Shown piece by piece: positions 13,606 through 20,228 of a stretch of 20,228 nt of DNA. The notes below the pieces were generated by a model. That model did not search any database and was not told the DNA's origin. It saw only the letters and a list, made by a program, of their open reading frames with translations. Position 1 is the first letter of the stretch; each line of letters opens with the position of its first letter. The stretch lies in the NCBI GenBank assembly GCA_023415335.1, contig JAEZLD010000153.1:1-20228 (forward strand), in the 5' to 3' direction. This stretch comes from Bacillota bacterium. GTDB taxonomy: Bacteria; Bacillota; Clostridia; Clostridiales; Caloramatoraceae. The position numbers were made by a program, and so were the translations under genes.

Positions 13606-13989
13606 ATGAAATTTGTAAAGGGATTAAAGTATTCAAAAACTCATGAGTGGGTTAAGCTGCTTGAGGATGGGACAGCTTTGGTAGGAATCACAGATTATGC
13701 ACAGTCAGAGATGGGAGACCTGGTATTTATAAACCTTCCTGAGGTTGGAGATGAAATGAACAAGGAGGAGGCCTTCTGCGACATAGAGTCAGTAAAGGCT
13801 GTTTCTGATGTAATGAGCCCACTTACAGGAACAGTTGTAGAAATAAATGAGGAACTTATGGATACACCTGAAGCCCTTAACGAAGATCCATACGGAGCAT
13901 GGATTGTAAAGGCTGAGAACATTTCTGATACTCATGACCTTATGGATGAGGTAGAATATGAAGCCTTTGTTGGGGAGGAGGTAAAGTAA
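13606..13989 (+). CDS. gcvH: Glycine cleavage system H protein (lipoyl carrier)
   Basis: The product is a 127-residue H protein, the mobile lipoyl carrier that shuttles the aminomethyl group between the P, T and L proteins. The lipoylated lysine is K64 in DIESVKAVSDV, the expected position. The N-terminal KYSKTHEWVK and C-terminal EDPYGAWIVK are typical. I choose the ATG at 13606 because AGGAGGAA (13591-13598) precedes it; an in-frame TTG at 13588 lies upstream of that site. The stop shares one base with the start of gcvPA (TAATG), which suggests coupled translation. The likely lipoylating enzyme is encoded three genes downstream. Confidence 0.97.
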   Translation: MKFVKGLKYSKTHEWVKLLEDGTALVGITDYAQSEMGDLVFINLPEVGDEMNKEEAFCDIESVKAVSDVMSPLTGTVVEINEELMDTPEALNEDPYGAWIVKAENISDTHDLMDEVEYEAFVGEEVK

Positions 13990-15302
13990 TGGGAACATAT
14001 GTCCCGTCTACACAGAGCCAGCAGCAGGAAATGCTAAAGACCATTGGAGTAAGCTCTGTAGAGGAGTTTTACAATAATGTGCCCCATAGCATGCTTGTTA
14101 AGGGAGGGCTTAACCTTCCTGAGGGCATGAGTGAGCTTGAGGTTCGTGCAGCTGTTACTGAAATTGCAGAAAAGAACAAGGTGTTTAAAACGGTGCTTAG
14201 GGGAGCAGGCGCTTACAGGCACTTTATACCAGCAGTTGTAAGGAGCATTACCTCCAGAGAGGAATTATATACAGCCTATACTCCCTATCAGGCTGAAATA
14301 AGCCAGGGCTTGCTCCAGTCCATATTCGAATATCAGACCATGATATGCGAGCTTACAGGAATGGACGTGTCCAATGCTTCAGTTTATGATGGAGCCACAG
14401 CTGCTGCAGAGTCCATAACAATGTGCAAGGACCGCAGGCGTACCAAGGCATATGTATCTTCCTGTGCAGACCCACAGGTTATAGAGACCATGAAGACCTA
14501 TTGCTTTGGGTCCAATACAGAGCTTTTCCTTATCCCTGAAAAGGATGGAAGGACTGACATGGAGGCACTTAAAGGAATGCTGGGAAGCGATGCAGCCTGT
14601 GTATATATACAGCAGCCTAACTATTATGGACAGATGGAGGAAGCAGCTGCAATTGGGGAGATAGTTCACCAGGCAGGAGCAAAATTCGTAATGGGAGTAA
14701 ATCCTATTGCCTGTGCCATAATGAAGACTCCTGCAGAGTGCGGTGCCGATATTGCTGTGGGAGAGGGCCAGCCCTTAGGCTTAAGCGTTGCCTTTGGAGG
14801 GCCATATCTTGGCTTAATGGCCAGCACCAAGGCTATGGAAAGAAAGCTTCCAGGCCGTATAGTTGGAGAAACAAAGGATTTGGATGGGAAGAGGGGCTAT
14901 GTGCTTACCTTAACTGCCCGTGAGCAGCATATACGCCGTGAAAAGGCTTCCTCAAACATATGCTCAAACCAGGCACTATGCGTAACCGCAGCAGGAATCT
15001 ATATGAGTGCTATGGGAGAAAAAGGAATGAGGCAGGCAGCAACCCTCTGCACCTCAAAGGCCCATTATCTGGCTTCGGAGCTTGGGAAGGTAGGACTGCC
15101 TCTTAAATATAAGAATGAATTCTTCCATGAATTCGTAACCGAATGCAGCAAGGAAAGGGCGGCTAAAATACTCAAAGCACTAGCGGATAATAACATACTT
15201 GGAGGGCTTGAAGTAGAAGGCGGCATACTGTGGTGTGTAACTGAGGTAGTTTCCAAGAAGGAAATGGATAAGGCCATCCAAATAATAAAGGAGGTATGCT
15301 GA
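13989..15302 (+). CDS. gcvPA: Glycine dehydrogenase (decarboxylating) subunit 1
   Basis: This 437-residue protein corresponds to the N-terminal half of P protein, which decarboxylates glycine and loads its aminomethyl group on H protein. In bacteria with split P protein, subunits 1 and 2 form the enzyme together, and the PLP lysine is on subunit 2. Recognisable stretches are YVPSTQSQQQEML at the start, FLGAGAYRHFIP-like RGAGAYRHFIPA (about 66-77), DVSNASVYDGATAAAE and EGQPLGLSVAFGGPYLG. The ATG overlaps the gcvH stop by one base and is preceded by GGGGAGGAGG. One base separates its stop from gcvPB. Confidence 0.96.
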   Translation: MGTYVPSTQSQQQEMLKTIGVSSVEEFYNNVPHSMLVKGGLNLPEGMSELEVRAAVTEIAEKNKVFKTVLRGAGAYRHFIPAVVRSITSREELYTAYTPYQAEISQGLLQSIFEYQTMICELTGMDVSNASVYDGATAAAESITMCKDRRRTKAYVSSCADPQVIETMKTYCFGSNTELFLIPEKDGRTDMEALKGMLGSDAACVYIQQPNYYGQMEEAAAIGEIVHQAGAKFVMGVNPIACAIMKTPAECGADIAVGEGQPLGLSVAFGGPYLGLMASTKAMERKLPGRIVGETKDLDGKRGYVLTLTAREQHIRREKASSNICSNQALCVTAAGIYMSAMGEKGMRQAATLCTSKAHYLASELGKVGLPLKYKNEFFHEFVTECSKERAAKILKALADNNILGGLEVEGGILWCVTEVVSKKEMDKAIQIIKEVC

Positions 15303-15303
15303 T

Positions 15304-16731
15304 ATGAAGCTGATATTTGAACGAGGCTATAAGGAGCAGCATCTCAGCCTGATGCCTTCCTGTGATGTGCCCGAGTTTTCACTTAAAGAGAAGAGGGAGC
15401 GTCCGCTGAACCTTCCTCATGTGTCTGAAAACCAGCTTACAAGACATTATAAGCAGCTTTCAAAAGCTGTGCATGGAGTAAACGATGGATTTTATCCATT
15501 AGGCTCCTGCACCATGAAGTACAATCCTAAAATAAACGAGGATATGGCAAATCTTCCTGGATTTGCACAGGTACACCCACTGCAGGATGAAGCAACTGTA
15601 CAGGGTTCTCTTGAGGCAATGAGCCTTGCTGAAAAGTACCTTTGTGAAATAACAGGAATGGATGTCATGACCCTCCAGAGCGCAGCTGGGGCCCATGGTG
15701 AGTTTACAGGTCTTCTGCTTATAAAGGCCTACCACCATGACAGAGGGGACCTGAACAGGACCAAGATAATAGTTCCTGATTCAGCTCATGGTACCAACCC
15801 TGCATCATCAGTTATGGCCGGCTTTACAGTGATCAACATCCCATCCGCCAGCGATGGATGTGTGGACGTTGAGGCATTGAAGGCCGCTGTAGGACCTGAT
15901 ACGGCAGGGCTTATGTTAACAAACCCTAACACGGTAGGAATATTTGACAAGAACATTCTTGAAATAACAAGGATTGTACACGAGGCAGGCGGCCTTTGCT
16001 ACTATGACGGAGCTAACATGAACGCAGTTATGGGAGTAGTAAGGCCTGGAGATATGGGCTTTGATGTAATCCACACCAACCTGCATAAGACCTTCTCAAC
16101 ACCTCACGGAGGCGGAGGACCAGGAAGCGGTCCCGTTGGCTGCAAGGAAATACTTAAGAAGTTCCTTCCAGGACCTGTTGTTGTGGAAAAAGAAGGGGTA
16201 TATAGTTTAGAGAAGCCTGAAAAGTCCGTTGGCAGAGTTAGGAGCTTCTATGGCAACTTCTTAGTTGTGATAAGAGCCCTTACCTACATTATGACATTAG
16301 GAAAAGAGGGTATACCTGAGGCTGCTAAGAATGCAGTGCTTAACGCCAACTACATGATGGCAAGACTGAAGGGGACCTTTGACATGGCATACGATGGTTT
16401 CTGCATGCATGAGTTTGTTATGACCCTTGAGAAGCTTCACAATGAAACCGGTGTGTCTGCACTTGATATTTCCAAAGGACTTTTAGACAATGGAATACAC
16501 CCGCCAACAATGTACTTCCCACTGATTGTGCATGAGGCACTTATGGTGGAGCCTACTGAGACTGAATCCAAGGAAAGCATGGACGAGGCTATAGAGGTAT
16601 TCCTGAAGCTTCATAGGATGGCCTACGATAATCCTGAGGCATTACATGAAGCTCCTATAACTACTCCTGTACGCCGCTTGGACGAGGTTGGAGCAGCCAG
16701 GAATCCTGTCTTAAGGTATGTCCATGAATGA
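15304..16731 (+). CDS. gcvPB: Glycine dehydrogenase (decarboxylating) subunit 2
   Basis: This 475-residue protein is the C-terminal half of P protein and carries the pyridoxal-phosphate site. The Schiff-base lysine is K262 in HTNLHKTFSTPHGGGG, followed by the glycine-rich loop GGGGPGSGPVG. Other family stretches are YPLGSCTMKYNPKINE (64-79), QSAAGAHGEFTGLL and the C-terminal ETESKESMDE. The ATG at 15304 follows AAGGAGG near the end of gcvPA with a one-base gap between genes. Its last four bases overlap the lplA start (ATGA). The tight spacing from gcvH to lplA points to one translationally coupled unit. Confidence 0.97.
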   Translation: MKLIFERGYKEQHLSLMPSCDVPEFSLKEKRERPLNLPHVSENQLTRHYKQLSKAVHGVNDGFYPLGSCTMKYNPKINEDMANLPGFAQVHPLQDEATVQGSLEAMSLAEKYLCEITGMDVMTLQSAAGAHGEFTGLLLIKAYHHDRGDLNRTKIIVPDSAHGTNPASSVMAGFTVINIPSASDGCVDVEALKAAVGPDTAGLMLTNPNTVGIFDKNILEITRIVHEAGGLCYYDGANMNAVMGVVRPGDMGFDVIHTNLHKTFSTPHGGGGPGSGPVGCKEILKKFLPGPVVVEKEGVYSLEKPEKSVGRVRSFYGNFLVVIRALTYIMTLGKEGIPEAAKNAVLNANYMMARLKGTFDMAYDGFCMHEFVMTLEKLHNETGVSALDISKGLLDNGIHPPTMYFPLIVHEALMVEPTETESKESMDEAIEVFLKLHRMAYDNPEALHEAPITTPVRRLDEVGAARNPVLRYVHE

Positions 16732-17714
16732 TTAACAAGATAAAATACTATACAAGCAGAAGCACTAATCCCCACTACAATCTGGCTGTGGAGCAGTACC
16801 TATTGGAAAGCGTACAAGATAACTGCTGCATACTCTACCTGTGGCAGAACCAGAACACGGTAGTCATAGGCAGGAACCAGAATGCCTGGAAGGAGTGCAG
16901 GACCACGGAGCTTGAAGAGGATGGAGGGGTGTTAGCACGGCGTCTTTCAGGAGGAGGCGCCGTGTACCATGACCTGGGGAACCTTAACTTCACCTTTTTA
17001 GTTCCTACAGCTGATTATGACTTAGACAGGCAGCTTGGGGTAATAATGGAAGGCAGCAGATTGCTTGGAATAAGCACTGAAAGATCAGGGAGAAACGACC
17101 TGCTTGCAGATGGAAGGAAGTTCTCAGGCAATGCTTTTTATGAGCAGGGAGATAAAGCTTACCATCATGGAACGCTACTTGTGGATGTGGATATGAATAA
17201 GCTTTCCAAATACCTGAAGCCATCCAGAGCAAAGCTTGCCTCAAAAGGAGTGGACTCTGTTCGAGCCAGGGTTGTAAACCTGAAGGAACTTAAGGGAGAC
17301 ATTACAACAGAAAAGGTGAAAGTGTCCATGATAGAGGCCTTCCGGAAGGTATACGGTGTTCCAATGGATGAGGTTTCAGAGGATATACTTGACAAATTAA
17401 GGATAGAGGAGCTTTACAACAGAAACTCCAGCTGGGAGTGGAATTATGGAAAAAAGCTTCCCTTCTCATTCCAGTGCAGCGAAAGGTTTAAATGGGGAGA
17501 GATTACTCTCCAGCTGCAGGCAGATGAGGGAATTATAAATGCTGCAGGAGTTTATTCTGATGCTATGGAATGGGCCTTTGCAGAAGAGCTTAAGAATCAG
17601 CTTATAGGAAAAAGGTTTTCTTCAGGTTCCATGAGGGAAGCTGCAGAGGCTTTAGACTGCATACAAGAGGTCCGTGAGGACATTATTACAATGATAATGA
17701 AACAGGAGATATAA
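16728..17714 (+). CDS. lplA: Lipoate-protein ligase A
   Basis: The product is a 328-residue biotin/lipoate A/B ligase that activates free lipoate with ATP and transfers it to the carrier lysine. The core is visible: RRLSGGGAVYHD (71-82, lipoyl-AMP loop), FTFLVP (88-93), GRNDLLADGRKFSGNA (121-136) with the catalytic lysine K131, and HHGTLL (146-151). The C-terminal accessory domain (about 245-328) is present. The gene starts within the last codon of gcvPB (4-base overlap). Placement between gcvPB and lpdA implies that GcvH is its main substrate and that the cell uses scavenged lipoate at least in part; no lipA or octanoyltransferase gene is in view. Confidence 0.95.
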   Translation: MINKIKYYTSRSTNPHYNLAVEQYLLESVQDNCCILYLWQNQNTVVIGRNQNAWKECRTTELEEDGGVLARRLSGGGAVYHDLGNLNFTFLVPTADYDLDRQLGVIMEGSRLLGISTERSGRNDLLADGRKFSGNAFYEQGDKAYHHGTLLVDVDMNKLSKYLKPSRAKLASKGVDSVRARVVNLKELKGDITTEKVKVSMIEAFRKVYGVPMDEVSEDILDKLRIEELYNRNSSWEWNYGKKLPFSFQCSERFKWGEITLQLQADEGIINAAGVYSDAMEWAFAEELKNQLIGKRFSSGSMREAAEALDCIQEVREDIITMIMKQEI

Positions 17715-17718
17715 TATT

Positions 17719-19128
17719 ATGAAGGATTATGAGCTTATTGTTATAGGTGCAGGTCCTGGAGGCTATGTAGCCGCTATAAGGGCATCACAGCTTGGTATTA
17801 AGACAGCTGTTATAGAAAAGCAGGATGTAGGCGGTACCTGCCTTAACAGGGGCTGTGTTCCTACCAAGGCACTGCTTCATTCTGCAGAGCTGGCAAATGA
17901 GATAAAGGAAGCAGGAGCCTTCGGTGTTAATGTGCAGGGAGTTTCCCTTGATTTTGGAGTCATGCATGAAAGGAAGCAGGAGGTAGTTGAAAAGCTGCGC
18001 TCAGGAATAGAACAGCTGCTTAAGGCCAATAAAATAGATCTTATAAGAGGACAAGCATCCATTTTAGGAGAGGGGAGCGTAAAGGTATATGCAGAAGGGG
18101 GAGAAAAGACCCTCTCCTGTGACAGAATACTTATTGCAACTGGCTCCAAGCCATCTGTTCCACCTATACCGGGGCTTAACCTTCCGGGGGTTGTTACATC
18201 AGATGAGATACTTAAGGAAAGCAGCCATGCATACAAGTCCCTTGTTATAATAGGGGGAGGAGTTATAGGCATGGAGTTTGCAACCTTTTATAATGCCATA
18301 GGCTGCCAGGTTACAGTTGTTGAGGCAATGGACAGGATAATCCCTACTATGGACAAAGAAATTGCCCAGAACCTAGGAATGATTCTTAGGAAAAAGGGAG
18401 TAAAAATAAATGCAGGCTGCAGGGTGGAGAAGGTAGAGAAAAACGAGACCGATGGAACCCTTAGGGTAGAATATACTGCCAAGGGAAAATCAGAGTACGC
18501 GGAAGCTGAGGCAGTATTGGTTGCCATAGGTCGCAAGCCTAATACGGACAATCTTTTCTCAGATGGTGTCCAGGTAGACATGGAAAGAGGAAGAATAATT
18601 GTAAATGATAAATTTGAAACCAGTGTAAAAAAAGTGTATGCTATAGGTGATGTGTCCTCCAAGATACAGCTTGCACATATAGCCTCTGCACAGGGTGCTG
18701 CTGCAGTGGAGCTGATGGCAGGCAAGGCTGCAGACCATGATTTGAACGCCGTGCCTGGCTGCATATATACAAGCCCTGAAATAGCATCTGTTGGCATGAC
18801 TGCCGATGAGGCAAAGGAAGCCGGCAGGGCTGTTAAGACCGGAAAGTTCGTAATGCTTTCAAACTGCAGAACTATGATTAAAGATGGGGATAGAGGATTT
18901 ATAAAGGTGGTTGCGGATGAGAAAACAGGAGAGGTCCTGGGTGCCCAGCTTATGTGTGAAAGGGCCACTGATATGGTCTCTGAGCTGACCACAGCCGTTG
19001 TAAATAAGCTGACCGTTGAGCAGATGCTTAAGGTAATGCGTCCTCATCCAACCTTCAACGAGGCTGTAAGTGAGGCCTTTGAGGATATGCAGGGGGAAGC
19101 TATACATACTGCCCCAAGAAGAAAATAA
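17719..19128 (+). CDS. lpdA: Dihydrolipoyl dehydrogenase (L protein)
   Basis: This 469-residue flavoprotein disulfide reductase reoxidises the dihydrolipoyl arm of GcvH and passes electrons to NAD. It has the FAD site VIGAGPGGYVAAI (8-20), the redox cysteines C41 and C46 in GGTCLNRGCVPTK, the NAD-binding IIGGGVIGMEFA, the second FAD stretch YAIGDVSS and the acid-base pair H443/E448 in RPHPTFNE. There is no N-terminal lipoyl domain, unlike some clostridial L proteins. It starts four bases after the lplA stop, with AGGAGAT just upstream. Its position makes it the dedicated L protein of this glycine cleavage system. Confidence 0.96.
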   Translation: MKDYELIVIGAGPGGYVAAIRASQLGIKTAVIEKQDVGGTCLNRGCVPTKALLHSAELANEIKEAGAFGVNVQGVSLDFGVMHERKQEVVEKLRSGIEQLLKANKIDLIRGQASILGEGSVKVYAEGGEKTLSCDRILIATGSKPSVPPIPGLNLPGVVTSDEILKESSHAYKSLVIIGGGVIGMEFATFYNAIGCQVTVVEAMDRIIPTMDKEIAQNLGMILRKKGVKINAGCRVEKVEKNETDGTLRVEYTAKGKSEYAEAEAVLVAIGRKPNTDNLFSDGVQVDMERGRIIVNDKFETSVKKVYAIGDVSSKIQLAHIASAQGAAAVELMAGKAADHDLNAVPGCIYTSPEIASVGMTADEAKEAGRAVKTGKFVMLSNCRTMIKDGDRGFIKVVADEKTGEVLGAQLMCERATDMVSELTTAVVNKLTVEQMLKVMRPHPTFNEAVSEAFEDMQGEAIHTAPRRK

Positions 19129-19248
19129 ATTTGCGGACAGGTCGACCCACTAATGTGGGAAGTTATGGAGAAAACTTAATATATCATATTTGTACTATTA
19201 ACTGCACTAAATGTATCTTGGGAAAAATATATAAAGAAGGTGTATTAT
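19129..19248 (+). other. lpdA-glyA spacer
   Basis: This spacer contains a short hairpin, CCCAC-TAAT-GTGGG (19146-19159), with no T-tract, so read-through from lpdA to glyA is likely. A weak promoter-like pair, TTGTAC at 19190 and TGTATC at 19212, is not convincing. AAGAAGGTG (19234-19242) is the ribosome binding site of glyA. Confidence 0.4.
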
Positions 19249-20228
19249 ATGATCAAGGAAACGATGGAATTCATTAAGGTAATGGATCCTGAGGTTGGAC
19301 AGTCCATACAGGAGGAGCTGGACCGTCAGAGAAGAAACATTGAGCTTATAGCTTCTGAAAACGTGGTTAGTGAAGCTGTAATGACTACAATGGGCTGCTG
19401 CCTGACCAACAAGTACGCTGAAGGATATCCTGGAAAGCGCTACTATGGAGGCTGCGAAAAGGTAGATGTAACCGAGAACATAGCAAGGGAGCGTGCCTGC
19501 AAGCTGTTCGGTGCCGATCATGCCAATGTGCAGCCACACAGCGGAGCTAATGCCAATCTGGCAGCGTTCTTCGCACTGGTTAACCCTGGGGACACTGTTA
19601 TGGGTATGAACCTTGCCCATGGGGGACATCTTTCCCATGGAAGCCCGGTAAATATATCCGGTAAGTATTTTAACATAGTTCCATACAGCCTCAACGATGA
19701 AACCGAGATGCTGGACTATGATGCAATATACAAAACTGCACAGGAGTGCAAGCCAAAGCTTATAGTAGCAGGTGCTTCTGCATATCCAAGGGCAATTGAC
19801 TTTGCAAAGTTCAGAGAGATTGCTGACAGCGTTGGAGCATATCTGATGGTTGATATGGCCCACATTGCAGGACTTGTAGCTGCAGGACTTCACCAAAGTC
19901 CAGTACCTTATGCGGATGTGGTTACCTCTACTACCCACAAGACCTTAAGGGGACCTAGAGGAGGACTTATACTCTGCAAGGAGGAGCTTGCAAAGCAGGT
20001 AGACAAGGCAATATTCCCTGGAACTCAGGGAGGACCTCTCATGCATATAATAGCTGCTAAGGCAGTATGCTTCCGGGAGGCCATGATGCCTGAGTTTAAG
20101 GCCTACCAGCAGCAGGTTATAAATAATGCTTCAGTACTGGCAGAAAGCCTTGTTAATCAGGGTTTCCGCCTCGTATCAGGAGGAACTGACAACCATCTCA
20201 TGCTGGTTGATGTAAGGAACTTTGGAAT
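19249..20228 (+). CDS. glyA: Serine hydroxymethyltransferase, 3' end missing
   Basis: About 326 codons are in the window; the usual length is about 410-420, so the last fifth is outside. The enzyme uses PLP to interconvert serine and glycine with tetrahydrofolate. Typical stretches are IELIASENVVSEAV, NKYAEGYPGKRYYGGCE, NVQPHSGANANLA, HGGHLSHG, VDMAHIAGLVAAG and the Schiff-base lysine K231 in TSTTHKTLRGPRGG. AAGAAGGTG precedes the ATG at 19249. Next to gcv genes it would take methylene-tetrahydrofolate from glycine cleavage to make serine, or run in reverse to feed glycine into the system. Confidence 0.96.
   Translation, partial: MIKETMEFIKVMDPEVGQSIQEELDRQRRNIELIASENVVSEAVMTTMGCCLTNKYAEGYPGKRYYGGCEKVDVTENIARERACKLFGADHANVQPHSGANANLAAFFALVNPGDTVMGMNLAHGGHLSHGSPVNISGKYFNIVPYSLNDETEMLDYDAIYKTAQECKPKLIVAGASAYPRAIDFAKFREIADSVGAYLMVDMAHIAGLVAAGLHQSPVPYADVVTSTTHKTLRGPRGGLILCKEELAKQVDKAIFPGTQGGPLMHIIAAKAVCFREAMMPEFKAYQQQVINNASVLAESLVNQGFRLVSGGTDNHLMLVDVRNFG

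Noticed and set aside
19146..19159. Terminator between lpdA and glyA
   Set aside because: The CCCAC/GTGGG stem is only five base pairs and no T-tract follows.
19207..19938. Minus-strand 243-codon frame opposite glyA
   Set aside because: It lies antisense to a clear serine hydroxymethyltransferase gene with its catalytic lysine and family motifs.

Overview
The window looks like a chromosomal segment from a low-GC anaerobic member of the Clostridia (Bacillota). The basis is AT-rich intergenic DNA, heavy use of ATA and AGG/AGA codons, strong AGGAGG-type ribosome binding sites, a glycine cleavage P protein split into two genes, and a tandem glycine riboswitch in front of the gcv genes. I cannot name a genus from sequence alone.

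Layout. Positions 1-879 hold the 3' part of an M24 (Xaa-Pro-type) peptidase gene. Next is a gene for an FtsA-like actin-fold ATPase with beta-grasp-like C-terminal repeats (987-2879). It is convergent with a dicarboxylate/amino-acid:cation symporter gene (2938-4209, minus), which is divergent from an AraC-family regulator gene (4405-5271). A REP-associated, IS200-like tyrosine transposase (RAYT, 5480-6394, minus) follows, then helD (6603-8894), a minus-strand LUD-domain protein gene with a suspicious 5' end (9014-9631), a decayed ahcY (10008-10767) and an intact mtaD-type amidohydrolase gene (10760-12061). From 12087 a consensus promoter and tandem glycine riboswitch lead into gcvT-gcvH-gcvPA-gcvPB-lplA-lpdA, followed by glyA, which is cut by the window end.

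How the genes work together. The right half is a self-contained glycine-degradation unit. GcvT, GcvH and GcvPA/PB cleave glycine, LplA attaches lipoate to GcvH, LpdA reoxidises the lipoyl arm, and GlyA uses the methylene-tetrahydrofolate to interconvert glycine and serine. The riboswitch would couple all of this to glycine level. The mtaD gene and ahcY remnant belong to S-adenosylhomocysteine turnover; the ahcY copy is broken by an internal deletion, a frame change and two in-frame TAG codons.

The least ordinary signal is in the left half. A 16-bp sequence, TTGAGAACTGTCCCTG, is usually preceded a few bases upstream by an AT-rich TTTAAA-like block. It recurs at least nine times between 886 and 9943, at gene ends and in intergenic DNA, and is absent from the gcv operon. 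Two copies in inverted orientation flank the RAYT gene, so this looks like a REP family with its likely cognate enzyme. Two other copies form the last codons and stop codons of the convergent FtsA-like and symporter genes, in different reading frames.
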